From: Anaeramoeba flamelloides
Lineage: Eukaryota > Metamonada > Anaeramoebidae
DNA length: 64,000 nt
Assembly (NCBI GenBank): GCA_027625915.1
Contig: JANTQA010000021.1
Span: 1,240,001 to 1,304,000 of the forward strand
Reading direction: 5' to 3'
Shown in pieces: positions 1 to 12,000 of the stretch. Below the pieces are notes generated by a model, which ran no database searches, was not told the DNA's origin, and saw only the letters and a program-made list of their open reading frames with translations. The position numbers and the translations under genes are program-made. The first letter of the stretch is position 1, and each line of letters begins with the position of its first letter.

Positions 1-132
1 ACTATATTTAGAAAAGAACGAAAAATTAAATATATTTTTTTTAAAAAATCTGAATGGTCAATTTCCAAGATAGAAAAAAAGAGTAGATGAATGAATAATA
101 ATAAAAAAAAAAAAAAAAAAAAAGAAGCAAAC

Positions 133-600
133 GTCTGCATAAATTTCTGCATCCCAACTAAAATGATCTCCAAGTTGTTGTGCTGAATAATTCATTGTAT
201 GGAAATTAAAGTCAATTAATACTTGATAAATAGATCCATCAAAAGTAAGATTGAACGCTGAACGTTCAGCATAAAACCAAAAGGGCATCTTCATTGTTCC
301 ATTTATTGCTGTTGTATTCATTATCAAGGAAAAATCACCAAGACCAAAGTCTAAATCATCGTAAGAAATAAAATTTTGTTTTGATATTTTGCTTGTAGAA
401 AATTGAGAAAAGCATGCTTTTTTCGAGAAAATTAAAAAATGTTGGGTGCTTGGATCTGGTTTATAATAACCCCTTTTATTTTCATTCTCCCCCGCAGAGT
501 CGGGGCATTTGATTAAAACTGTTGTTAACATGCTTGATTCTTCGTTTTTAGATCCGAGACGAAATTGCTGTATAAAGAAATTACTACCAAAAACTTTAAT
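133..600 (-). CDS. exon of a lumenal/extracellular protein, possibly MRH-lectin-like (partial)
   Basis: The minus strand is open from about 600 to 58 and reads as complex, non-repetitive protein down to about 133. There is then a GTTTGC donor (132) followed by a long T tract, so this looks like one exon, not a whole gene. Four N-glycosylation sequons (NTT, NGT, NLT, NYS) and few lysine repeats point to a secreted or lumenal protein. The stretch VFGSNFFIQQFRLGS, then TTVLIKCP, then FLIFSKKACF, recalls the last strands and two cysteines of mannose-6-phosphate-receptor-homology domains. That match is by eye only and weak. The in-frame ATG at 529-531 is probably internal, because good protein sequence continues upstream to about 598. 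The 5' end abuts a LINE fragment (from 655), so the upstream exons are either beyond it or lost. A splice to the AG at about 27-28 would end the protein two codons later. Confidence 0.5.
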
Positions 601-1053
601 TTATACATTAGAAATTTTTATGAAAAAAAGAAAAACAAAAAAAATTAATTTACTGTTTTTTTTTATTATTTAAGGGAGGAGTTATTAACTCCTCTTGTGT
701 GCCCGAATTCCTAAATTTTATTTAGGAATTTTATTAAAGACCCAACAATAAGTTTATTATCTACTGGGTCAAATAAACTTGGTGAATCTTTTTTTGTAAT
801 AATATTAAAAATATTATTATTTGTTAAAATATTAGATATATTAATATTTTTTAATTCAGATATCCAGATTTTACGATTATTTTTCTAGGCTGAGCAATTC
901 GATAGAAAATGATCCAAATCTTCAATGATATCTAAATTATTTATTTTTTTACATATCTCACAATATTTTGATTTATTTTTATTCATAACATAAGAGTATC
1001 TGTTTAAATAATTTGTAAAATTTCTAAGTTTTAAAATTGAAGTTGAACCTTTC

Positions 1054-1442
1054 TAAACTCTTTTTCAAAAATTGTGTCTAACCTGAAATAATAAATTGAA
1101 AAAAAAAATTTATCCTTTAGTATCCAAGAACAATTAATAACTAAATATGATTTTTAATTCACTTTTAAGTCATTCTAAATCTATAAAAACCTTATATAGT
1201 AAAAATTAAAAACAATAAAACCAAAAACTAAAAAAAAGTGAGTCACAATTTATGAAATGAGCATTACGGATTTTTTATTACTGAACTTTCACTGAAAAAA
1301 AGTTGTACAACAAGATTTTTTATGAATAATTAAATCCATTTTCAAAGACGCTACATAGTCGAAATTTTCATAGTGATTATTTGTCTTTTCGAAGATCTCT
1401 TTTTTTTCCACATGATCTTTTGAAAAAAAAAAAGAAAAAAAA

Positions 1443-1474
<32 letters not shown>

Positions 1475-1670
1475 AAAAAAAAGAAAAAGTTTTCAAAAAA
1501 AAAAGAAAAACAAAAATTTGAAAAAGCAAAACTAAAATTTGCAAAATTAGAAAAAATGATTCTGATCCAAAAATTTGAAAATATTTTTTTGTAAAGAATA
1601 CTGGAATAAACCCTCAAAACAACTCACATTAACATTATAAAGTGAGTCTAAATTTTTGAAAAATAGTTTA
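1054..1670. mobile_element. MITE family A, copy 1 (Tc1/mariner-like, inside the LINE)
   Basis: The 617 bp element has inverted ends. The left end begins TAAACTCTTTTTCAAAAATT and continues TGTGTCT; the right end, read on the other strand, begins TAAACTATTTTTCAAAAATT. The flanking TA on both sides restores the LINE sequence when the element is removed (compare 62,398-62,418). Its middle is an A-rich, homopolymer-dominated stretch and carries no credible protein. Related copies lie at 8023-8604, 34,041-34,645 and, in pieces, 48,350-48,865. Confidence 0.85.
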
Positions 1671-1685
1671 TTTTAAATATCTTGT

Positions 1686-2027
1686 GTCGTTAGGTTTTCT
1701 TGAGTTTTCTGTTTATTTGTAAAATCGATAGATTTTCGTTAGGTTTTTTTTACTTTTCGAACTAAACCGAAAATTTATTAAAATTTTCTGTTTATTTCAA
1801 AAAGTAATAAAAACCTAGAACACTTTATAGATAAAACAGAAAACTCAAGAAAGGCTAACGGGGGGTTTCCAGAATTCAAAAAAATAGAGAAAAATCTTAG
1901 ATTTTACTCAATTCTTTTAAATTCTGGAAAAGCTAACGGCATTTTTTTTTTATTTTAAGAAATAAACTGAAAATTTCAAAAATTTTCAGTTTATTTCTTA
2001 AATTAAAAAAAACCTAACGACATTTCC
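1686..2027. repeat. element J: multi-hairpin inverted repeat
   Basis: Its outer ends are TGTCGTTAGGTTTT (left) and AAAACCTAACGACA (right), a perfect inverted pair. Inside are at least three further hairpins. These pair GAGTTTTCTGTTTAT with its complement near 1830-1850, AGAATTCAAAAAA with TTTTTAAATTCT, and AAGAAATAAACTGAAAATT with its complement. The motif CGTTAG or CTAACG recurs at each hairpin boundary. The element sits inside the LINE fragment. No coding potential is visible. Confidence 0.65.
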
Positions 2028-2561
2028 AACTTTAGCTATTTTCTAATTGTTTTATTTAATATTTATCCAATTCAATTTCTAATTCTTTTAAGTTATTTGA
2101 AAAATGAATTTTCTACCTTCAAAAAAAGATCATTTTAGGAATTTTTTGTTTTGACCTGGCAATATTATTAAAAAACATATTTTATGATCAAGTGAATTTT
2201 TTTTTATATTTGATTCATTATTCGAGAAAATCCGTTTAAAATTTTCAATTTTGTTGATTTAAAGTGGAATTTTCAACTGATCTAAAACAATCAGTGAATT
2301 TGGGAAAATTTTGTTAAAATTTGAAAAACATTCTTGCAAAAAAAATGAAAATAATTTGTTGGGTGAAAGGTAATTGGAAGATTAAAGTTTGATTTTTTTT
2401 TTTTTGTAAAACGGGGCTTTGCTTGTTTTTGATGAATAATTTATGGGCTCAATTACTATCATTTTCTTTTCGATAAGATAAAACAAAAAAACAAAAATTG
2501 AAAAAGATAAAATTACAAACAATATAAATTAAGTGAAAATATACTAAATTGTAGATTTAAG

Positions 2562-3268
2562 TAAACTCTGTTTCAGTCAAAGGGGCCCAACGTTTTTTTC
2601 AAATATCAATTATTTTATATAATTGACCTTTGAAGAACAAATAAGAAATAAACAGAATAATACACCTCAAAGAAATGTTGATACATGCCTGAAAGAATAT
2701 TAATAAATCAATAGCTTTTCTTAAAAATTAAAAAACTCAAATTCTTAGGGGCCCTATTGAGAAAAACAACGATGTTTGTTTTGAACTTCTACTGGTATTT
2801 GAATAATAAATAGGAAAGATTTTTCACTTCATTTTCCATACTTTTCTTTTAGAAATTAAGTCCTCAAACAAAGTTTGTTGGTATTTGTGGTCTCTATTTG
2901 AAAAAGGAAATGAAAATGAAGTGAAAATTTTTCACATTTATTAAACAAATATCAAGATCAAAGATCAAATTGAATTCCAATAGAAATCAATATGATTTCT
3001 CAACAATCTTTACATGGTTTCAATGGCATTAGAATAACAAGTTTTGACCAAGTGACTATTGATCTTGCAATAAAAATTTTTTTGCAAATGAATGACGTTT
3101 TAAAAAAAAAAATCGAAAAAAAAAAACAAAAATGTGTAGAAATGTGAAAAAATGATTTCAATTTTAAAAATTTCCAAAATAAAATTTTTCTTCTAATATC
3201 TATGCAAACCCTTTAAACACGTGTATTATACCATTACAACTGGGCCCCTTTGACTGAAAAATAGTTTA
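2562..3268. mobile_element. MITE family B, copy 1
   Basis: The left end is TAAACTCTGTTTCAGTCAAA followed by GGGGCCCAACG. The right end, read in reverse complement, is TAAACTATTTTTCAGTCAAA followed by GGGGCCCAGTTG. Both start at a TA. A second copy lies at 26,069-27,298. Aligning the two shows that copy 1 carries an inserted element (family I, 2790-2956) absent from copy 2. No transposase is present. Confidence 0.8.
2790..2956. repeat. foldback element I, copy 1, nested in MITE B1
   Basis: The inverted arms read TACTGGTATTTGAATAATAA then ATAGGAAAGATTTTTCACTT on the left, with a complementary arm ending near 2956. It is homologous to 49,523-49,889. It is missing from the other B copy, so it inserted after B. 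Confidence 0.65.
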
Positions 3269-3745
3269 GTTCAAAATAGGAAAATTTATTTTAAATTCTT
3301 AAATCGTCTCATAAAATGTTGAAGCATTGAAGAGAACTATAAAAGTAAAACAATCAAAAAATCAATTGAAGCAAAATCTTTGTTAAAATATTTAATTAAA
3401 TAATGGAGTTTGATGAGTAAGATTCAAAATTGCTTTTTTTCCAAAATTTCTTTTTAATGATCATCATTTTGTGTATTTATTATATATATCAAGATTTTAC
3501 ATTTCAATGAATTGAGTAAAAATATCGGTTTTGTTTTCTTTAGATGGAAAAATTTTCAAAGAACCAATAACTAATTTCAAAATGATAAATGTAGAAATGA
3601 GTATTCGCTTTTATATTTTTAAAAAAAATTTCAGAAGAATGTGATAGAAATAACTCTACCATCAAAAGTTTTATGAACTCTTTTATATTGATTTTTTTGG
3701 AAATTATAGTATATTTTTTTAAATGTTTTGAACAATAATCAGGGG

Positions 3746-4509
3746 TTAAGGGATTAGCCTCTACCAAGGAGAAGCCTATGATCAAAGTATGTTGTTATTG
3801 TACCTAACCACATTCGTGCTACATGTTTCAAATGTCTCTAAAAAATCGATTAGTCAAGTAGTAATATTTGTTGATCTCATCAATTAAAAAAGATCCAATG
3901 TATGAGTTATAAACCCAGCAATTTCAGAATAAAATCTACATTTACCATAAATTTAAAGGTTGAATTATCAATATTCAGACTACAATGTCACAAAATATCT
4001 TTCTTAAATTTGTGGCGAAATGTAGATTAGTTACTAAAAAATTCTTTTTTTTTAAAAAATTAAATAATTAACCAATAAATTTTTTTGACAAATTATTTCT
4101 CGAATCATGCAAATATATTGATGCTACAAGTAGCTTTATCAAAAGCAAACAAAACTAATCAGTCTTTGTGCTTTTATGTTGATGATTATTGAGTTAATCT
4201 TTGAAATTCAAAAATTATAAAAATAGTTACTTTTGGAAGTTCTAAATCAAAATTATTAAATACCAGAATACTGTATTTTGGGTTTCTATTTTTAGATTTA
4301 GAAAAGGAATTAAAAAAAATTTTATCCAAATGAAACTTTTTTTATTATGATCATTAGTAAAAAATGGAATAATTTATTGTACAATAAGATTTATAATAGA
4401 TTTTTTAGAGTCACAGAAACTCTTTGAGCCATGGTGCACAAATATCATTTACACCCAATTTCAACATACTTTGATTTTAGAGAAATCTATGGCGATGATA
4501 ATCCCTTAA
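3746..4509. mobile_element. DNA transposon family G, copy 1
   Basis: This 764 bp element has inverted ends of about 80 bp. The left end is TTAAGGGATTAGCCTCTACC. The right end, reverse complemented, starts TTAAGGGATTATCATCGCCA, and both arms continue through a shared AATCAAAGTATGTTG block. Ends at TTAA could mean a TTAA target (piggyBac style) or a TA target within it; the sequence does not decide. Other copies are at 36,325-38,079 and 58,541-59,306. It is non-autonomous. Confidence 0.75.
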
Positions 4510-5390
4510 GTTTAAATTTACTGTTATTTTCCAATTAATTAATGAAAATTTTTTTTTCAATTTCCATATAGTATATTAATTGTTACTACTGATACCAAAT
4601 TAACAGAGTAAAAAATTTTTCTTAGAGTTCACTATGGAAGTTTAATTAAATGTCTTAAAATATCATTTCTAAATGATTAGTTAAATATTTTAGGGTTTTT
4701 CTTTCAACTTATAAATTGGAAAAATATTTTGGAAAGTTAACTAAAAATTTACATTTTATAATTGGAAAATAATAGTAAATATTTTATATTTTGAAAATCA
4801 TAAATTATAAAGAAACAAAATGGAATTAAAGAAGACACCTTTTGATTTGAGTGTTTAATTTTGGTGTTTGTGTTGAAATATTTTCGGTAGAATTACAATT
4901 CGAAAAGAAAAGGTAAAATCGAAGAATAACTTAAAAAATTCAATATGAAATTTTCCCCAATGAATTAAATTTAAAAAACAAATGACTACAATAAAATTAA
5001 CAAACACCATCTTTTAATAGTGGTTTTGGTGATCAACAAAGTTAATAGTATTCCAAACACTTTCAGAAAATATTACAGCTATTTCACATTTCTTTGATTT
5101 TACTTTTGTTTGAATAACCAACAAATTTTTTGACTTTTATTTCTAATAAAAACTCTGTTTCGTTACAGCCATGTGAAAAAACTAAGTCCTAAAAGTTTAA
5201 GAAAGCGGAACACTCAATGCTTACAAAAATATGAGTTAAAGAGTTTGAGCAACACTTTTAAAAACTTTGAATTCTCACTTTTTTCAAACAACCATTGACT
5301 TTTGTTTTGTTTTTTGAAATTACCAAAAAAGTTTAGTTTCTTGAATTTCTTTCTTTATTTTAATTTTTATTTTTAATTTTGGGGTCTATT
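4510..5390. other. gene-free AT-rich spacer
   Basis: No open reading frame with protein-like composition and no clear repeat was seen. The patch around 5160-5270 is slightly less AT-rich and may be 3' flank of the small gene at 5391-5934. Confidence 0.4.
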
Positions 5391-5934
5391 TTAAGTCTCG
5401 CTCACATAGAGAATGAAGCAGGTTGCTAAATTCGAAAAAATAGAAAAAATATTTAATCTTATGTTTGTTATTAAAAGTAGGGTTGAAATTTTTACTTGAG
5501 TTTTGAGTGTCAGCAGTTCCGGTTTGTTTACACTCAAGTGACTGCCTTACTTCAGGATCTTGATTTGTGACTGAGCATGTACATAGATTTGAGTTAGGTG
5601 GACAAGCAGGATATTGGACTCCTCTATTTGGATTAATTATTGTGGTTGATCCGTCTTCGTGTGGAAAAACAATGTCTTCAGTTCTTTGATTCGTTTACAA
5701 TTGTATAGGTTCATAGAAAAAGAAAAAGAAAAAATTTTTTGAAAAAAAGAAATTTCTAAAATCAAAAATGTAAGGTTGGCAAACCAACGGCAACATAAAC
5801 TAAACCCTGAAAAAAAATTAAAAAGTTAAGTAGAAATATTACATAAAGTCCTCAAGTGTTTGAGAGGTATTTATTAAATTCAAAATTAAAAGTTTGAGAA
5901 TAAGAATTAGACAAACAGAATAGGTTTTTTTCAT
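5391..5934 (-). CDS. small secreted cysteine-containing protein, three exons, 104 aa
   Basis: This model was assembled from splice signals. Exon 1 (5934-5843) starts at an ATG and encodes MKKTYSVCLILILKLLILNL, a typical signal peptide. A GTAATA donor at 5842 and an AG at 5685-5684 bound a 159 nt intron. Exon 2 (5683-5496) encodes DIVFPHEDGSTTIINPNRGV, then YPACPPNSNLCTCSVTNQD. A GTAAAA donor at 5495 and an AG at 5427-5426 bound a 69 nt intron. Exon 3 (5425-5391) encodes TTCFILYVSET and ends in TAA. All three phases agree with no stop codons, and base composition rises in the exons. The mature peptide would be about 80 aa with five cysteines, so a secreted or surface role is inferred. I recognise no family. 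Each exon is too short to stand out alone. Confidence 0.6.
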
Positions 5935-6719
5935 TTTGCTAAAAAATGAAATTGTGTTTAACAATTTCAGGGTTTTCTAAGGGTAAATAACTCTTCTTTA
6001 TTTTTTTTCACAAAGGTAATAGGGTAATTATTTACACAAGGATACTTTTAAACAAGATATGCAACTTTATTTATCAAGATTTTAGAGAAATGAGTTATTA
6101 TTTTTAAGCGAACTTCATTTTCCCCAATGAAATTTCAGTCAAAAGATTAAAACCTTTTTTGTTGGATTTTTGGATTACAATTTAGAAAAACTAACAAAAA
6201 TTTGCAAAAAATTTATAAAACACTTTTATTTTGAATGAAATATCACTTTTAGTAATTTCTGGGAGTCTGTATAAATAAATAACATTGAACTTTTAATCTT
6301 ATTGAAAAATATACAATAAAAATAAATCAAATATTGAATCCTAGAAGATCTAGAAAAATGAATCCTCTATTTGATACACAAATATTTATTAAATTTCTTG
6401 AAATTTAAAAGATTAGAAAATATTCTTTTTCAAACACCCAGAGTATAAAAAATGGAACTATATGTATTAAAATCCATTATTTATATAATACCTATTCAGT
6501 TTTTTTTTTATTTGAATTATGAAATTTTAATTAGTTTTATTTGTTGCAAAATCTTTAAAAATTGATAAATAATTGTAAATTCTATTGATAGATTGAATCT
6601 TTGGGTTGTTAATAATCCCCTGGAAAAAATTTAGATTGGGTTATTAATTATTAATTATAAATGATCAAATTTAAAAAGTATTTCTTTAGATTGTAAGTTG
6701 AATGTACCATTTTTTAAAT
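5935..6719. other. gene-free AT-rich spacer
   Basis: It holds the upstream flank of the small secreted gene. I see no supported gene or repeat in it. Confidence 0.4.
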
Positions 6720-7143
6720 AACCATTGTGAAAAAAAAGTGAAACACGGTTTTTAATTGGGAACATTAATAGAACCTGAAAATAAAAAGAAAAATCAATAA
6801 AAAAAAGAATAAATAAATAAATAAAGACAAAATGAAGTATTCGCCACAATAACAGTTTTTTTAATACTATCTTTTAGTATGGGTTTTTCTTTGATTGATC
6901 AATTATTAAAAATTTGTTCAAAAAATTGACTATTTTTGAGATCTCCAAAACCACACTTGAATTTCGATAAGAAAATAGATTTAAAGTGTTTTTTTTTGCT
7001 TTGATTGAAAATAATCTAATGGATTATTATTTGAATTTAATTAGTTTCTTCTTTTAATTAATTTTACTTTTCATTTTCAATAATGTTCCCAATTAAAAAC
7101 CCTGTTTAACTTTTTTTCCTGTTTCATTTTTTTCCACAATGGT
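6720..7143. repeat. foldback/MITE family D, copy 1
   Basis: The inverted ends are ACCATTGTGAAAAAAAAGTG on the left and its counterpart ending CACAATGGT at 7143. Both arms share TTTTTAATTGGGAACATTA. The interior (6855-7110) matches 28,627-28,915, including ATGGGTTTTTCTTTGATT and GATCTCCAAAA. No protein was seen. Confidence 0.65.
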
Positions 7144-8022
7144 AAGTATTTTTGGCTGAATTTTTAATTTGATTCTTTGGTTGGTATTTATTTCTGGCAT
7201 TTTTTTATTCAATAAAAAGAAAAAATTGATTTGAACTGTTCTTAGAATCAATTAAATTGATATTTTCAGAATTTTAAAAAAAATATGGTAATTTTTTTGA
7301 AAGACAAGTTGTTTTTTTTAAACTGGGTATTTTTAAAACTTAGAAATTTCATTTTTAAAGTGTATTTTTATTACACTATCTTTACAGACAATAGAATTTC
7401 AATCTTCTTCAAATAAAATATTTTTTTTTTTAAAAATTCCGAAATATGTTGAATTTTGAACTTTTCAAAAATGAGAAAAAAGGATCAAACTTTAAAAATA
7501 AATAATTCATTTCTTAAAATTAGCTATGAAAGTAAATTTAATTTTGTAGAAATCAGGTTTTTACATTTTTTTTATTCAATTTCATGATGTGATAACTTTT
7601 TTTCGAATTGGATATTTAATATACTTGAAGATTTTTTTAATTTAATAGTTCCTTAAAATGTCATATTTTCCCATATTTCTATTTTCTCTCGAGAAAGTTC
7701 ATTCTGCCATTTCAAACTTATCGGAATCTTACTAAAAAGATTCTATAATCCAAATTAGCAATCGAATTAAGCCCCAAAAATTGATTATTTTATTATTTTT
7801 TCTTGATTTTATTCCAAAACAACAACATCTGAAAACTTTGATTAATAGTCAGCATGACAATTTATTCTCTCTATTGATTTTTTCCCCTTTAGTGTTTAAA
7901 AATATTTGCTTATATATTTTTTTCCTGGAAGAAAATAGAGTAAGTTTTCTTATCTAAAAATTGAAAAAAATTACAAAAGAACAAAAAATTGATTTCAATT
8001 CCCTTGTGAAAAATTTAGAATA
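7144..8022. other. gene-free AT-rich spacer
   Basis: I see nothing supported here except scattered homopolymers. Confidence 0.35.
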
Positions 8023-8604
8023 TAAACTCTTTTTCAAAAATTGTGTCTCACCTGAAATAATAAATTGAAAAAAAAAATTTATCCTTTAGTATTCAAGAAC
8101 AATTAATAACTAAATATGATTTGTAATGTATTTTAAGTCATTCTCAATCTATAAAGGCCTGATATATTAAAAAATAAAAAAAAATATAACCAAAAATTAA
8201 AAAAAAGTGAGTTGCAATTTTTGAAATGAGCATTACGGATTTTTTATTACTGAACTTTCACTGAAAAAAAGTTGAACAACAAGATTTCTTATGATAAATT
8301 AAATCCATTTTAAAAGAAATTAGATAGTCGAAAATTTCATAGTGATTATTTGTCTTTTCGAAGATCTCTTTTTTTTTTCCATATGATCTTTTAAAAAAAA
8401 GAAAAAAAAAGACAAAGAAAAGGAAAAAGAAAAACAAAAGAAAAACAAAAAAAGAAAAAGAAAAACAAAAATTTCCAAAATTAGAAAAAATGATTTTGAT
8501 TGAAAAATTTGAAAATATTTTTTTGTAAAGAATACTGGTACAAACCCTCAAAACAACTCCCATTAACATTATAAAGTGAGTCAAAATTTTTGAAAAATAG
8601 TTTA
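8023..8604. mobile_element. MITE family A, copy 2
   Basis: It has the same ends and interior as copy 1 (for example TGAGCATTACGGATTTTTTA and the purine-rich middle). It is 582 bp long and flanked by TA. It lies about 470 bp beyond the end of the BEACH-family coding region. Outside it, a short inverted pair (AATTTAGAATATAAA near 8012, complement near 8766) suggests it may sit within another small foldback. Confidence 0.8.
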
Positions 8605-8957
8605 CTTTGCCAACATTTGTTTTTTTTTTTTTTTTTTTTTTAGATATTATTGATTTCTATTTTAGAAAAACTAATACTTTAATTTTGGCTTTATTTTCAT
8701 TTTCTATAATTCTAATAAAAATTTAAATAAACCGTAAAAAGTAAAACCTCTTGAATAAATTGAAAAATTTATATTCTAAATTACAAGTTAATATCATCAT
8801 ATCTTCAGTAAAAAAAGAAAAGAATTTATTTGATAGCTCAATTTGAACAACATAAAATGGACTTTCGGAATTATTAATATTGAAATTCAAAAAAAAAAAA
8901 AAAAAAAAAAAAAAGTTGATTAGTCTATCAAAATAATTTTATTATTTATTTTTTTGT

Positions 8958-9004
8958 TCAAACAAAAAACAAAAAACAAAAAACAAAAAACAAAAAACAA
9001 AAAA
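8958..9004. repeat. heptanucleotide tandem repeat (ACAAAAA)n
   Basis: About six head-to-tail copies of a seven-base A-rich unit lie just past the BEACH-family stop codon, in its presumed 3' UTR. Confidence 0.8.
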
Positions 9005-9076
9005 TAAAAAAAAAAATAAATGAAAGTTATTATCAAAAAAATAAAAATGTAAAATAAAATAAAAAAAAAGAGATTA

Positions 9077-12000
9077 TCAATTTATGTTTTTCACCAAAGA
9101 TTTTTCATCAATAACATTTGTGGAAGGCAGTTTAAAAACCTTTTCAAGAATTGAAATATAAGATTTTTGGCCGTGTTCTGTTCTATTATTAAAATTAATC
9201 AGCTGTTCATCTATCCGGATTTTTTCTTGGTTTTCAAAATTTAAAATTTGTGATTGCAATTTTTCATAGTATTCATTAACGTTTTTTTTGAATTGGTTTC
9301 TTTTTCTTAATAATTTTTCGTTATATTCCTTTAGTCTTTTTTCGTGTCTTTGCTTTATTCTCTCAAATTGCCTTTGTTTGTTCTGCTTTAAAGAATTTAA
9401 TATTTTGTTTAATTTTTTTTCGAATTTAATAAATGATTTTTTGGCATCTTCAGAAAAATACCAATTTAAAAATTCTTCAGAGGACAATGCCTTTTCTTTA
9501 TTATTATTCTTGTTTGGGATGTCTAAAACCTCTTTACTATCTTTCTCATTTTTATTGACATTATCTTTATCTTCATTTTCATTAACATTGTCATTGATAA
9601 CCTCATTTTCATTTTTATTCTCATTACCATTTTCTTTCTCAACATTTTCAATCTCTTTATTCTTATTCTTATTATTATTAGTATTAGTATTAGTATTATT
9701 ATTATCATTATTATTGTCGTTATTATTATTCTTTTTTTTGATCACATTATTTAAACCAAACATTTTTTTAATTACCAATTGCTCGTTAATTATTTTTGAA
9801 ATAATTTTTTTATTCTCTTCGATGATCCAAAACTCATTTTTCAAGATATCGATGATAGCAATTTTGATTGCATTTCTTATATTTTGATTTAATAATCCCA
9901 ACAAAAACAAAATGCCATGAGATCCAATAAATTTGGAATTTTCAACGACAACACCAAAATCAAATTTATTAACAATGTCTATTAGCATTTGCTCAGCATT
10001 GTTTTCGTTTTCCCAGAAACCTAAATTAGCCTTCAAAATATTTAACACCGAGGAGTCTCTCATTTCGAAAATGCCGGAATTTTTCATTGAAATTCTAATT
10101 TCAATACTATTTTTCAAAACCATTAAATTAATTACATTCATTATTTTGATTGATAAATTTGGAGGTATTATTGTTAGATTTTCGTCAACAATTTTTTTAA
10201 AGCTAACAAAATTTTTCAAAATATAATCACAAGTTTCGTTGACTAACAATTTTGGATTTTTCTCAAAGTAATTCAAAATGCTTTTGAATATTTCGCGGCA
10301 GAATAGATGGTTTTTAAACAAGATTTTATAAGTATTGAATCTAGGATATTTTTTGGAAAATTGGTTTAAAAATAATTTTTGTATTAATTTCAATGTTTGG
10401 ATACAGACATTGTCATTATGGATCTTTTCTAAATCCATTTCATATTCTTGCAATTTGAAGTGGATTATTTCCCATAGCCATTCAACGGCCTTTGCAGTCC
10501 ATAGCATGTCCAAATTCAATGGAGACATTAATCTTTTGATGTCCAACAAACAATACAGTAACAGTTTATCATCGTTCAATGATTGGACTTTCTTTAATAA
10601 TTCATGGAAAATTTCCATTTCGATAATTACTTGCTGCTTTTTTTTCGACAAATTCTCCTTGATCCCCTTTTTCCTCATTGTTTCTAATAATTTGATATCA
10701 TAATCAGACTCAATTCCATTCAATTGCTCATCATCTTTTTCTTCATCATCTTCATCGTTGTCTTCTTTTTCTTCATTTGCCTCTTCGTCTTCTTTTCCAT
10801 TATTGTTATTATCATTATCTTGATCATTAATAAGATCAATTGCAATATCATTATCATCATCATCATCATCATCATCGTCGTCGTCGTCGTCGTTATTGTC
10901 TTGATGCTTTTTTTTTTGTTTAGTATTATTCCTTTTTTTATTTTTCAGCTTTTTATGAAGTTCTTTTCTTCTTTTTAAAGAAGCTTGTTGCTTTTTCTTT
11001 TTATAATTTGATTCCTCTTCACTGGTATCTATTTCACTAACATCAAAATCATGAATAAAAGATTTAATTTTTGGATTTTTTTTTTTGTCATTCTTGTCAT
11101 TTTGATTTATTAATTGGATTTGAGGATCTGATTTTTTCCTTTCCAAATCATTTTTTTCTCTTTTCGTTAAATTTTGATAATTGGTGGTATATAGGCCAAT
11201 ACCTAAGTTCATCAAAGCTTTGCATAATAATTCATTTAATTGATAGAGATCCAAATGCTTAAGTATTAGGGGGAATCCGTAATGCTTAATAAAGCGATCT
11301 TTAAATCTTCTGGAATCATTCAACAAGAGGCCAATTATTTTGATTGATAGAATTCTTAGTCTTACCTTTGGGCTGCTCAATAAGCTAAATATCAGCGGCA
11401 ATTTGCCATATCTTTTGAATTGCTCTAAAAAGTTAGGATCATCCAGTAATTGCTTATAGACGCATTCGATTATATCCCTTTTGACCTTGACAAATTTATC
11501 CCTATCGGAGCCCAAAAACGAGAAAAAGATTTTGTATTCGCTTTCTGTAAACAAGGGAAACATTGCAATCAATAAGGACAACAAGATAATTCGATCCTTA
11601 AATTGAGAACCCTTTAATAAATCTAATAATCCGCTTAATCCCGGCCCCTTCCTCATCCATAGCTTCAAATTATCAATAGATAACGTTAAATACTTTATAT
11701 AGATTCTATATATTGTGCCATGTAAATTTTCGTTTTTCCTGCTTTTGATCAGCAAATCATTTATTAGATACAATGCCGGTAATCTTTGGAACAATGGTTG
11801 GTTGTTTTTGATTAGCCCAATTGACGAAAATTGGAATAAGATCTCAAATATTTCCTTTGACAACGTACTTTTATTTAAAATATAAAACAACATTGAATAT
11901 CCGTTAATCGATTTGAAATATTCTTCATTGGAATCCGATTTTCTTAAGATAGATAATAACATTTGCAAAACAGAATTATGCTTTTGGATACCAAACTCAA

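Larger units (their letters stand above)
647..2115 (-). mobile_element. 5'-truncated LINE fragment, interrupted by two smaller elements
   Basis: The sequence 655-1053 matches the 3' end of the LINE at 62,010-62,410 nearly base for base, including the two terminal stem-loops and the poly-T (poly-A on the minus strand). The match resumes at 1669-1684 (TTTTAAATATCTT, as at 62,405-62,418) on the far side of element A1. It resumes again at about 2027-2110 beyond element J, corresponding to roughly 62,470-62,540. The copy is therefore one LINE tail split by two later insertions. It encodes only the degraded C-terminal zinc-binding region and 3' UTR. It is clearly a dead copy. Confidence 0.85.

Noticed and set aside
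5785-5806. A 22 nt micro-exon (GLVYVAV) between exons 1 and 2 of the small secreted gene
   Set aside because: It joins exon 2 in phase but puts a stop after exon 1; a single 159 nt intron explains everything better.
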